This document shows positions 55,090 to 63,459 of a DNA stretch of 64,000 bases, in pieces. The position numbers and the translations under genes are program-made. Positions within the stretch are counted from its first letter, which is position 1, and each line of letters begins with the position of its first letter. The notes under the pieces were generated by a model. It was not told the origin of the DNA. It searched no databases and saw only the letters and a program-made list of their open reading frames with translations. Source of the stretch: Ruicaihuangia caeni (GTDB lineage: Bacteria > Actinomycetota > Actinomycetes > Actinomycetales > Microbacteriaceae); assembly GCF_029952955.1 (NCBI RefSeq), contig NZ_JASATX010000001.1:496001-560000 (forward strand). Direction: 5' to 3'.

Positions 55090-56544
55090 ATGAGCGGAGC
55101 GAGGCGTCACGGGGTCGCCACTGGGCTCCGCGGGCGGACGCTACTCGTCGTGGCGATGTGCATCGGATCCATGATCTCGATGTTCAACACCACCCTCGTG
55201 AACCTCCTGGTTCCGGCGATCGGCGGCGAGTTCGGAGTACCCGCAGTCGGCCTCGAGTGGGTGAGCGCCGCATACACGCTCGCTTACGGCGCCCTTCTGA
55301 TGATCGGCGGAGCGATCGGCACCGCATTCGGCCGTCGTGCGGCGTTCCTTGCGGGTACCGCCGTATTCACCGCCGCGTCGGTCGCCTGCGCTCTGGCGCC
55401 CGACCTGGTCGTGCTTCTCCTCGGACGCGCCCTGCAGGGAGTCGGCGTCGCGCTGCTCCTCCCTCAGACCCTCGCAATCCTGCGTGCTGAGTTCGATGAT
55501 GCCGCGCAGCGCTCTCGAATGGTCGGGCTCTGGGCCGGGGTCGCGAGCCTGGGATTGAGCGCTGGGCCGGTACTGGGTGGGGTCATTCTCGCGGCGGGAA
55601 GCTGGCGGCTGGGGTTCGTGCTCTCTGCTGCGCTGGCGATCGCCGCGTTCATCCTCGGCGCGCGCGGTGTGCCGCCCGCCGCGCACGGGCGGCCGGCGGC
55701 CGGAGTCCGCGTCGACTGGGTCGGTGCCGCGATCGGTGCCGTCGGCCTCGGCGGCCTGGTGGAGGGCCTGCTGCAACTGCCCCTCCAGGGATTCGCCTCA
55801 CCTCTGGTTCTGGGCGCATTCGCAGTCGGCACCGCCTCGATTGCGCTGTTCCTGATCAGGCAGCGGGCGCGCAGCCGTCACGATCGGGTCGTCTTGATCC
55901 CGCCCTCGCTTTGGCAGTCGCCGGCAGTGATCGCGGCCAGCGTCGCAGGGCTCGCCTACTTCTTCATGTTCTTCGGCACCTCGTACTTCTACTCGATCGA
56001 CCTCCAGGAATACCGCGGTCACGACCCGTTCACCGCCGGGTTGCTGTTCCTGCCCATGATGCTGAGCACGGCGGCATTCGGGCCGATCGCCGGCCGCCTC
56101 GCTGCTCGCTTCGGCATCGCACCCGTGCTGATCACCGGTCTGGGGCTGGGCGCAGCGGGATGCGCTCTGCTGGCAGTGCAATCTGAAGGATCGGGTCCGG
56201 CTGATCTCGCATGGCGCCTCGCGGTCGTCGGCGTCGCGTCCGGGCTCATGAGCTCGTCGATGAGCAGCCTCGCGGTCGCGGATGCCGATCCGGCCGACTC
56301 GTCGACCGCCGCGGCCCTCCACAACACCTTCCGCCAGATCGGATCCACCCTCGGCGTCGCCGCGCTCGGCGCGATCATCGGCGCCAATGTGCTGGCCCGG
56401 CAACCGGATGCAGCGATTGCCCAAACAATGCCGGGCATCGGAGCCGCCATGGCGGTCACCGCCGCGGTGCTGCTCGCCGGTATGGTCACGGTGTTTCTTC
56501 TCACAACAAGGAACTCGAATCAGTCAGGAGCATCCGAAGCATGA
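55090..56544 (+). CDS. DHA2-type MFS multidrug exporter
   Basis: 484 residues with ~14 membrane helices (EmrB/QacA type). Motif A-like regions are GGAIGTAFGRRAAFLAGT and motif C GLSAGPVLGGVI. The GTG at 55069 would add seven residues; I prefer the ATG at 55090, which has GAGG upstream. The stop overlaps the DapA-like gene (ATGA, 56541-56544), an unusual partner for an exporter. The upstream region carries an inverted repeat that could be an operator. Confidence 0.88.
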   Translation: MSGARRHGVATGLRGRTLLVVAMCIGSMISMFNTTLVNLLVPAIGGEFGVPAVGLEWVSAAYTLAYGALLMIGGAIGTAFGRRAAFLAGTAVFTAASVACALAPDLVVLLLGRALQGVGVALLLPQTLAILRAEFDDAAQRSRMVGLWAGVASLGLSAGPVLGGVILAAGSWRLGFVLSAALAIAAFILGARGVPPAAHGRPAAGVRVDWVGAAIGAVGLGGLVEGLLQLPLQGFASPLVLGAFAVGTASIALFLIRQRARSRHDRVVLIPPSLWQSPAVIAASVAGLAYFFMFFGTSYFYSIDLQEYRGHDPFTAGLLFLPMMLSTAAFGPIAGRLAARFGIAPVLITGLGLGAAGCALLAVQSEGSGPADLAWRLAVVGVASGLMSSSMSSLAVADADPADSSTAAALHNTFRQIGSTLGVAALGAIIGANVLARQPDAAIAQTMPGIGAAMAVTAAVLLAGMVTVFLLTTRNSNQSGASEA

Positions 56545-57461
56545 AGTCCGCGAACTCTGCCGCTGAACCGCTGCGCGGACTCAGCGCGTTCCCGCTCACA
56601 CCGATCGCCGACCACCGCGTCGATGAGACCGCCTACGCGAGGATCGTGGGCCGTCTCGCTGCAGCTCGCGTCGACACCATCACCGCGCTCGGGTCCACCG
56701 GTTCCTACGCGTATCTCACGAGAGCCGAACGCGCGCGGGTCGCCGCCCTCGCGGTCGAGCACGCGGGCGCGACGCCCGTAGTCGTGGGCATCGGTGCGCT
56801 TCGCACCGAGCATGTGCTCGAGCATGCAGCGGATGCTGAGGCCGCGGGCGCTGCGGCGCTGCTGCTCGCGCCCATGACCTATCAGGCGCTCACCGCCGAC
56901 GACGTCTATGGGCTGTTCGACGATGTGACCAGCGCAGTGTCGCTGCCGGTCATCCTCTACGACAACCCGGGCACCACGCATTTCGCCTTCACCGAAGAGC
57001 TGTATGCGGCGATCGCGCGTCTCCCGAGAGTCACGTCGATCAAGATCCCTGCGCTGCCCGCCGACTCAGCAGCGGCTGCGGACCGCGTGCAGCGTCTGCG
57101 CCAGGTGTTGCCCGCCCATGTGACGATCGGTGTGTCGGGCGACGCCTCTGCGGCGACCGGTCTCTCTGCGGGCTGCGATGCGTGGTATTCGGTCATCGCC
57201 GGCACGCTGCCTGAGCCCGCTCTCGCGATCACGCGCGCTGCTCAGGCCGGCCGAGCCGACGAAGCCGCGGCGCTGTCGGCGCGGCTGGCACCGCTTTGGG
57301 AACTCTTCGCCGAGCACGGCAGTCTCCGTGTCACGGCAGCGATCGCGGAGCACCTGGACCTGGCGCGACCGTACTGCCTGCCGTTGCCGATCAAGGGCCT
57401 TGGCGATGCGGACCGCCGCCGTGTCGCCCGTGTCGTCGAGGAACTCGGCCTCGGCCGATAG
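56541..57461 (+). CDS. DapA/N-acetylneuraminate lyase family aldolase coupled to the exporter
   Basis: 306 residues, class I aldolase fold. The Schiff-base lysine is Lys168 (TSIKIPAL) and the proton-relay tyrosine is Tyr140 (VILYDNPG). The substrate motif normally GTTGE reads GSTGS (residues 51-55), so it is probably not true dihydrodipicolinate synthase; members with this change act on other 2-keto acids. Translation is coupled to the MFS exporter (ATGA). The gene ends at 57461; a 55-bp gap precedes the convergent RimK gene. Confidence 0.85.
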   Translation: MKSANSAAEPLRGLSAFPLTPIADHRVDETAYARIVGRLAAARVDTITALGSTGSYAYLTRAERARVAALAVEHAGATPVVVGIGALRTEHVLEHAADAEAAGAAALLLAPMTYQALTADDVYGLFDDVTSAVSLPVILYDNPGTTHFAFTEELYAAIARLPRVTSIKIPALPADSAAAADRVQRLRQVLPAHVTIGVSGDASAATGLSAGCDAWYSVIAGTLPEPALAITRAAQAGRADEAAALSARLAPLWELFAEHGSLRVTAAIAEHLDLARPYCLPLPIKGLGDADRRRVARVVEELGLGR

Positions 57462-57516
57462 CGTCATCCGACGCCGGTCATCCTGGGCGCGGCTGCGCTG
57501 CACCTGCTGCGAGGAG

Positions 57517-58710
57517 CTACCCTTCGGCCGCGGTCGCCTCCTTGGGGAGCTTGCGAACGCGAGGGCGACGGCGCCGACGCTCCGGGATCATCGAGCGCAT
57601 CTCTTCGAGCTTGCCGAAGCACAGCAGCCGATCGCCGGCCTCCAGCTCGACGGCATCCTTCGGATTCGGGATCACATTGGCACCGCGGTGGAGGGTGAGC
57701 ACGGTGATGTCTCGCTCTCGCAGTCCCGAGTCTCGCAGCGAGCGGCCCACCATATCGGCGTTCGCGTGCACGACGAGTTCTGCGACTCCGTACCCGGTCG
57801 ACACGCTCAGCCGTTGACGCACATCGATCTCTGGGAAGGCGACCTGATTGCCGATGTAGTCGACGATGGCGCCGGCCAGGTCGAGTCCGGTGGCGCGTTC
57901 GATGCCCTCGAGGCCGGGGGATGAGTTCACCTCCATGACCAAGGGGCCCTCGTTGCCTTCCAGCATGTCGACGCCGGCGACGCGCAGGCCCATGATCTGA
58001 GCCGAGCGCACGGCGGCCTGCTCGTACTCGGCCGGGAGGTCGATCGCCTCGACGGTGCCTCCGCGATGCACGTTCGAGCGGAACTCGTCGCCGCTGGCGG
58101 TGCGCCGCATCGCGGCGACGACCCGATCACCGACCACGAGGGCGCGGATGTCGCGGCCCCGGCTCTCGGCGATGAAGCTCTGGATCAGGACGTTCTGGTT
58201 CGTCGAGTGCAGCGTCTCGATGATCGCCTCGGCGATCTTCACCTCGGGTGCGAGGATCACGCCGATGCCCTGCGTGCCCTCGAGCAGCTTGATCACGACC
58301 GGGGCGCCGCCGACCTGATCGATCGCGAGACGCACATCACCGCGGTGGTGCACGAAGGCCGTCGCGGGCATTCCGATGTTGTGCCGCGACAGGATCTGGG
58401 TGGCTCGAAGCTTGTCCCTTGAGTTGATGATGCCGTTGGCGGTGTTCGGCGTGTAGACATCCATCTGCTCGAACTGGCGAACGACCGCCGTGCCGAAGTA
58501 CGTGATGGAGGCGCCGATCCGAGGCAGGATCGCGTCGTAGTGCGAGAGGAACTTGCCCCTGTAGTGCAGGTCGGGCTCAGGACCCGACAGGTCGATCGCG
58601 AAGCGCAGAGTGTTGAGCACTTTCACGCGATGCCCCCGTTGCACGGCCGCCGCCCGAAGCCGCTGCGTGGAATACGCCTGGGGGGCGCGCGAAAGGATGG
58701 CGAGCTTCAA
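57517..58710 (-). CDS. rimK: RimK-family ATP-grasp glutamate ligase with fused TrkA-C (RCK_C) domain
   Basis: 397 residues. The ATP-grasp part (about 1-290) has MKLAILSRAPQAYSTQRL, LPRIGASITYFGTAVVRQFE, PVVIKLLEGTQGIGV and VAGVDMLEGNEGPLVMEVNS, as in RimK, which adds glutamates to the C-terminus of ribosomal protein S6. A C-terminal TrkA-C-like domain follows (VRQRLSVSTGYGVAELVVHANADMV...VELEAGDRLLCFG), which in other proteins binds small ligands or nucleotides. The TTG start is supported by AGGA seven bases upstream. It is divergent from a RimB-like protease, with start codons 25 bp apart. Confidence 0.92.
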   Translation of the reverse strand: MKLAILSRAPQAYSTQRLRAAAVQRGHRVKVLNTLRFAIDLSGPEPDLHYRGKFLSHYDAILPRIGASITYFGTAVVRQFEQMDVYTPNTANGIINSRDKLRATQILSRHNIGMPATAFVHHRGDVRLAIDQVGGAPVVIKLLEGTQGIGVILAPEVKIAEAIIETLHSTNQNVLIQSFIAESRGRDIRALVVGDRVVAAMRRTASGDEFRSNVHRGGTVEAIDLPAEYEQAAVRSAQIMGLRVAGVDMLEGNEGPLVMEVNSSPGLEGIERATGLDLAGAIVDYIGNQVAFPEIDVRQRLSVSTGYGVAELVVHANADMVGRSLRDSGLRERDITVLTLHRGANVIPNPKDAVELEAGDRLLCFGKLEEMRSMIPERRRRRPRVRKLPKEATAAEG

Positions 58711-58735
58711 GTGGGGTTCCTGCCAAGATGATCGA

Positions 58736-59206
58736 GTGAACAGCGACATCCATTCAAGCACCCTCGTGGGGTGGCGAGAATGGGCGAGCCTGCCGGGAAT
58801 CCAGGTGCCGTGGATCAAGGCGAAGATCGATACCGGCGCCCGGAGCTCCGCACTGCACGCCTTCGATCTCGAGCAGTCGCCCGATGGCAAGCGAGTCCGC
58901 TTCCAAGTCCATCCCTGGCAAGCCAGCGATGACGGGGCGATCGACGTCGAGTGCGATGTGCACGATCGGCGCACGGTGCGCAGCTCCTCCGGGCACAGCG
59001 AGGAGCGCATCGTGGTGCTGCTCGACATTCGTCTCGCCGGTCGTCTCGTCACCGCCGAGACGACCCTGACGAACCGCGACGAGATGGGGTTCCGCATGCT
59101 CATCGGCCGCGAAGCGCTCCGCCAGGGCTTCCTGGTCGATCCCGCCGCCTCGTATCTCGGAGGCAGGGCACCACGGCGCGTGCGATTGGCGAACCGCGGC
59201 GCGTGA
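58736..59206 (+). CDS. RimB-like retropepsin (ATP-dependent zinc protease family, PF05618-type)
   Basis: 156 residues. The aspartic-protease motif is KIDTGARSSALHA with Asp32. The family includes RimB, the S6-processing retropepsin paired with RimK and RimA in Pseudomonas. VGWREWASLPG before it and LTNRDEMGFRMLIGREALRQGF after it are family features. The GTG start at 58736 has no ribosome-binding site; CAAGAT (58724-58729) six bases upstream suggests leaderless transcription. The 25-bp gap to rimK means each promoter lies inside the other gene. I see no rimA in the window. Confidence 0.87.
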   Translation: MNSDIHSSTLVGWREWASLPGIQVPWIKAKIDTGARSSALHAFDLEQSPDGKRVRFQVHPWQASDDGAIDVECDVHDRRTVRSSSGHSEERIVVLLDIRLAGRLVTAETTLTNRDEMGFRMLIGREALRQGFLVDPAASYLGGRAPRRVRLANRGA

Positions 59207-59262
59207 TCGCGGGGCAGGATCGGTTCTCGCCGCGATCGGCACGCGCTCGATAGGATCGGCGC

Positions 59263-62007
59263 GTGATCCTGGGGCGCGAGCGCGAGCGAAGGGCGCTTCT
59301 CGACGCGCTTGACGGGGCCCGCGAGTCGCGCGGAGGGGCGCTCGTGCTCCGGGGCGAGGCGGGCATCGGAAAGTCAGCGCTGCTGACCTCTCTGCTCGAT
59401 GCTGACGCCGCCGGCATGCGTGTGCTCCGAACGCAGGGCATCGAGAGCGAGAGCCCGCTCGCATTCGCAGCGCTGCACCGCCTGCTGCTGCCGCTGCTGG
59501 ATCGACTCGACAGGTTGCCTCCACCACAGGCGCGAGCCTTGTCGGCGCAGATGCTGGGCCACGGACCGGTGGTCGGAAGCGATGAGCGCGTGCTGGTGTT
59601 CCTGGGGGCGCTCACGCTCATCACTGACGCCGCTGAGGATGCGCCCCTGGTGTGCCTCGTGGACGACGCCCACTGGCTCGATGACGCTTCTGCGGCTGCG
59701 CTGCTGTTCATCGCGCGCCGCATCGATGTCTCTCCAGTGGCCATGGTGTTCGCGGCGCGCGACGGCGACGCTCGCCGGTTCGACGCGGCGGATCTGCCGA
59801 GCGTGCGCCTCGAAGGGCTCGAACCGGGCGCGGCGGAGGCTCTGCTTCAGCACAGCGCGGCGGGGTACGAGCTGGCACCTGCCGTTCGGCGTGACCTGAT
59901 CGCCCGCACGGGCGGCAACCCTCTCGCACTGATGGAGATTCCGCGTGCGCTGACCGAGTCGCAGGTGGCGGGTCTCTCGCCGCTCTCTGGTCACCTGCCG
60001 CTCACCGACCACCTCGAGCGGGTGTTCCTCGACCGTGTGCGACGGCTGCCAGCCGGAGCGCAGACCCACCTGCTGATCGCCGCCATCGACGACACCGGAA
60101 GCGCCGCAGTCATCCGTCGCGCGTCTGAGCTGCTCGGCGTTGCTGAGGCGGAGGCAGACGCCGCTGAGCACACCGACTTGATCGCCGTGACCGGCTCGAC
60201 GCTTGAGATGCGGCATCCCCTCGTTCGATCCGCGCTGCATTGGGGTGCTTCGCTCGGGGAGCGCCGGCGCGTTCACGCCGCACTCGCCAACGCCCTGGAA
60301 CTGTACGGCGATCTCGATCGGGCGATCTGGCACCGCGCAGCTGCCGTCGATGGGCCCGAGGAGGAGACGGCCGAGCTGTTGGCACAGGCGGCCGAGCGGT
60401 TTCGGCTGCACGGGGGTCATGAGGCCGCATCGGCCGCGTTCGAGCGCGCCGCACAGCTCTCAGAGAACGGCGATCGGATGCAGCAGCGGCTCTTCGACGC
60501 AGCGAACTCGGCCTGGCTCGCCGGAGACCCGGAGCGCACGCGCGTGCTCGCGCAACGAGTGCGAGCAACAGCCACGAGTCGTGAGTTGCAGGCCGAAGCC
60601 GATCGACTCCGTGCCTTCGTCGAGATGAACTACGGCTCGGTTCGCCTGGCGCACGGCATCCTTGCTGGCGCGGCCGGCGAGGCCCTCGCGGCGAGCGACG
60701 CGGAGCGTGCGAGACGGTTCGGCATGATCGCGACGGCATTGGCGGCGTTCGGTGCGGAATCCGGGGCGACTATCGATGTGCGGGCCATTGCGGCTCTCGA
60801 ACCGGGAACGACCGGGCGCTCGGCGTCGTGCTTCACCGCGTTGCTACTCGGCATGGACCATATGCTTCATGATCGCCTCGCCGACGGCGCTGCTGAACTG
60901 CGCCGTGCGCTCGAGCTCGGCGAGGGACTGCCGCACACCGACCTGCTGACGAACCTGGGCATTGCCGCGTTGACGCTCGGAGATGACGAGGCAGCTCTCC
61001 GCTGGCACGATCGTCAACTCGACGCTGCGCGCGCCAATTCGTCGGTGCAGGAGACGCTCCACGCGCTCACCCGGCGGGCACTGGTGCAGCTGCCCGCCGG
61101 GCGTTGGAGCGAGCTCCGCGCCGCCGGCGAAGAAGTGCTGGATCTCGCGCGAGCCGCGGGCCACGAGAATCAGCTCGCGCTCCCGCTCGCACAGCTGCTG
61201 GTCATCGACGCATACCGCGGCGCTCCTGGCGTCGCGGCACGTGCCGACGAGGTCGAGCAGCTCACTCGCTCCCATCCCTCCGGCGTGCTCGAAGCCATCA
61301 CGCTCGACCTCACGAGGTGGGCGCGCGGCATCGAAGCGGCCCGCGACGATCCCCGGGAAGCGCTTCGTTGCTTCCAAGCGGTGCAGCACCGTGGAATCGC
61401 TCAGGCGGCGGCAATCGACCTCATCGAGGTCGCAGTCCGCAGTGGCGATGCCGATGCCGTGGCGAGGTCGACCGGGCAGATCGCCGGCTTCGCGGCGGCG
61501 ACAGGCAACTCGTGGGCACACGCGATCGTCGAACATGCAAAGGCGCTCAGTGCGCAGACCGAGGAACGGGAGCGTTATTTTCGTTCAGCGCTGGAGCACC
61601 ATGCCTCGTCGATGAGACCGTTGAGCCACGCGCGCACAAGGCTCGCGTATGGCGAGTATCTGCGTCGTGCTCGCCGCAGAGTCGACGCGCGCGAGCAGTT
61701 CCGCATCGCAGCGTCGATGTTCGACGAGCTGAAGGTGGCGCCTTGGGCCGACCGCGCCCGCGACGAACTCCGTGCGTCTGGTGAGACCATGCGACGCCAC
61801 GCGACCGGAGCCGAACTTCCGTCGCTGACAGCGCAGGAACTGCAAGTCGCGCGCCACGTGCAGGAGGGGCTCTCGAATCGCGAGGTCGCTGCGCGCCTGT
61901 TCGTCAGCCCCCGGACGGTGGAGTTCCACTTGCGGAATATCTTCGCGAAGCTGGGCATCGCTTCACGCGCCGCGCTCGCCAACGTGCCGCTCGACCCTGC
62001 AGCCTGA
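59263..62007 (+). CDS. Large LuxR-family (LAL) regulator
   Basis: 914 residues. An N-terminal AAA/NACHT-like ATPase has Walker A GEAGIGKS (residues 31-38) and a Walker B-like LVCLVDDAHWLDD. A long helical repeat region fills the middle, and a C-terminal LuxR helix-turn-helix is clear in LTAQELQVARHVQEGLSNREVA with SPRTVEFHLRNIFAKLGI. LAL proteins are signal-responsive activators, often of transport or catabolic genes. The GTG at 59263 has TAGGAT (59251-59256) six bases upstream, a leaderless pattern. The DJ-1/ABC operon downstream on the same strand, with an inverted repeat before it, is a plausible target. Confidence 0.92.
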   Translation: MILGRERERRALLDALDGARESRGGALVLRGEAGIGKSALLTSLLDADAAGMRVLRTQGIESESPLAFAALHRLLLPLLDRLDRLPPPQARALSAQMLGHGPVVGSDERVLVFLGALTLITDAAEDAPLVCLVDDAHWLDDASAAALLFIARRIDVSPVAMVFAARDGDARRFDAADLPSVRLEGLEPGAAEALLQHSAAGYELAPAVRRDLIARTGGNPLALMEIPRALTESQVAGLSPLSGHLPLTDHLERVFLDRVRRLPAGAQTHLLIAAIDDTGSAAVIRRASELLGVAEAEADAAEHTDLIAVTGSTLEMRHPLVRSALHWGASLGERRRVHAALANALELYGDLDRAIWHRAAAVDGPEEETAELLAQAAERFRLHGGHEAASAAFERAAQLSENGDRMQQRLFDAANSAWLAGDPERTRVLAQRVRATATSRELQAEADRLRAFVEMNYGSVRLAHGILAGAAGEALAASDAERARRFGMIATALAAFGAESGATIDVRAIAALEPGTTGRSASCFTALLLGMDHMLHDRLADGAAELRRALELGEGLPHTDLLTNLGIAALTLGDDEAALRWHDRQLDAARANSSVQETLHALTRRALVQLPAGRWSELRAAGEEVLDLARAAGHENQLALPLAQLLVIDAYRGAPGVAARADEVEQLTRSHPSGVLEAITLDLTRWARGIEAARDDPREALRCFQAVQHRGIAQAAAIDLIEVAVRSGDADAVARSTGQIAGFAAATGNSWAHAIVEHAKALSAQTEERERYFRSALEHHASSMRPLSHARTRLAYGEYLRRARRRVDAREQFRIAASMFDELKVAPWADRARDELRASGETMRRHATGAELPSLTAQELQVARHVQEGLSNREVAARLFVSPRTVEFHLRNIFAKLGIASRAALANVPLDPAA

Positions 62008-62137
62008 CAACACAGGGCCCCATCGGCACCGGCGGCTGCTTTCCACTGCGCCGAGATCGCAGGCAGCGTCGCAGGCCCTGAACGTCGCCTGACAGCTGGA
62101 GCGCCGAGCGGGCGATGCACCCAGGAACCTGGTGGTT

Positions 62138-62157
62138 TCACCGGTGCGGCCCGGTGA
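62138..62157 (+). promoter_or_regulatory. Inverted repeat before the DJ-1/ABC operon
   Basis: TCACCGG (62138-62144) and CCGGTGA (62151-62157) are perfect arms around TGCGGC, 22 bp upstream of the DJ-1-like ATG. It fits a dimeric regulator such as the adjacent LAL protein; no bound factor is known. Weaker stems (CCAGG/CCTGG, GGTG/CACC) surround it. Confidence 0.45.
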
Positions 62158-62179
62158 CCCTGGCGAAAAGCATAGGGAT

Positions 62180-62689
62180 ATGCAGATCGCCATCCTTCTC
62201 TTCGACGGGTTCGCCTCGCTCGACGCAGTGTCGCTCCATGACACGCTCAGCCGGCTGCCCGAAGCCGAGGCCACGTTCATCGGCGAGACGGTCGGGCCAG
62301 TGCGAGACGAGTCGCGTCGCGTCGAACTGACCGCGGATGCGGCTCTCCACGAACTGCCTCGGCCGCACATCATCGCGCTCCCTGGCGGTGTCGGCGCCGC
62401 GCTGTTCCGCGAGAACGGAACGCTGCACCGGTGGCTCCGCAATGCTGCAGCGGATGCGGGGCTGTTCATGTCGGTGTCGCACGGCTCGTTGATCGCCGCA
62501 TCAGCGGGGCTCTTATCGGGCCGAACGGTGGCGGCACCGCCCGTGCTCCGCGATGAACTCGCCGGCCTCGGCGTCGTGGCGGTCGACCAGGCGATCGCGA
62601 TCGACGACCGCTTCGTGACGATGGCGGACGCCTCAGCCATCGCGCTCTTCACACCCACCACAGCCTTCGCGAAAGGACTCCTCCAATGA
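62180..62689 (+). CDS. DJ-1/PfpI-family protein lacking the nucleophilic cysteine
   Basis: 169 residues. The glutamine-amidotransferase-like fold is visible: MQIAILLFDGFASLDAVSLHD and HIIALPGGVGAALF. At the nucleophile elbow the sequence reads SVSHGSL, so Ser100 takes the place of the usual Cys (SVCTGAL in typical relatives). This argues against standard protease, glyoxalase or isonitrile-hydratase activity. AGGGAT is directly upstream of the ATG. The stop overlaps the ABC ATPase start as ATGA, so it belongs to the exporter operon. Confidence 0.85.
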   Translation: MQIAILLFDGFASLDAVSLHDTLSRLPEAEATFIGETVGPVRDESRRVELTADAALHELPRPHIIALPGGVGAALFRENGTLHRWLRNAAADAGLFMSVSHGSLIAASAGLLSGRTVAAPPVLRDELAGLGVVAVDQAIAIDDRFVTMADASAIALFTPTTAFAKGLLQ

Positions 62690-63459
62690 ACCCGTCAACC
62701 GGACCGGCCGCGCCTGCCCCGATCATCGTCGCAGAGCGACTCGTCAAGACGTACGGAACGGGCGCCGCGGCCGTGCACGCCCTCGACCATGCCACTCTCT
62801 CAATCGCTGCGGGACGATTCACCGCGGTCATGGGCCCTTCCGGCTCCGGCAAGTCGACCATGATGCACGTGATGGCGGGGCTCGACTCGGTCGATTCGGG
62901 GACAGTGCGACTCGGCGGCGTCGAGCTGACGGAACTCAGCGAACGCGAGCGGACTGTGCTGCGCCGCCGCAAGGTCGGGTTCGTGTTCCAGAGCTTCAAC
63001 CTCGTGCCCTCCCTCACCGCGGCTGAGAACATCGAGCTGCCGCTGCGGCTGGCCGGCAAGCGAGCCGACTCGGCGTGGGTGGACGAGCTCGTGACGACGC
63101 TCGGCATTCAGGAGCGTCTGTCGCATCGTCCCAACGAGCTCTCTGGCGGCCAGCAGCAGCGCGTCGCTGTGGCGCGAGCGTTGGCCTCGCGTCCAGAAGT
63201 CGTCTTCGCGGATGAGCCCACCGGTGCGTTGGACTCCCGCGCAGGTCGCGCCCTTCTGGCGTTCCTTCAGCGGGCGTCGCGCGAGTTCGGCCAGACGATC
63301 GTCATGGTCACTCATGATCCGGTCGCCGCCGGGTTCGCCGACCGGGTTGAGTTCCTCGCCGACGGCCAGGTCGTCGACGGGTTCGACCACCCGACCGCGC
63401 AGGCCGTGCTCGATCGCATGGCACGGTTCGATGCTGTCGCAGAGGAGGTGGCAGCATGA
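62686..63459 (+). CDS. ABC exporter ATPase, MacB/LolD type
   Basis: 257 residues. Walker A is GPSGSGKST, signature [19 protein letters not shown], Walker [13 protein letters not shown], and the H-loop is VTHDP. This class pairs with FtsX-like permeases to move peptides, drugs or lipoproteins out or across the envelope. ATGA coupling to the DJ-1-like gene before it and to the permease after it. Confidence 0.93.
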   Translation: MNPSTGPAAPAPIIVAERLVKTYGTGAAAVHALDHATLSIAAGRFTAVMGPSGSGKSTMMHVMAGLDSVDSGTVRLGGVELTELSERERTVLRRRKVGFVFQSFNLVPSLTAAENIELPLRLAGKRADSAWVDELVTTLGIQERLSHRPNELSGGQQQRVAVARALASRPEVVFADEPTGALDSRAGRALLAFLQRASREFGQTIVMVTHDPVAAGFADRVEFLADGQVVDGFDHPTAQAVLDRMARFDAVAEEVAA

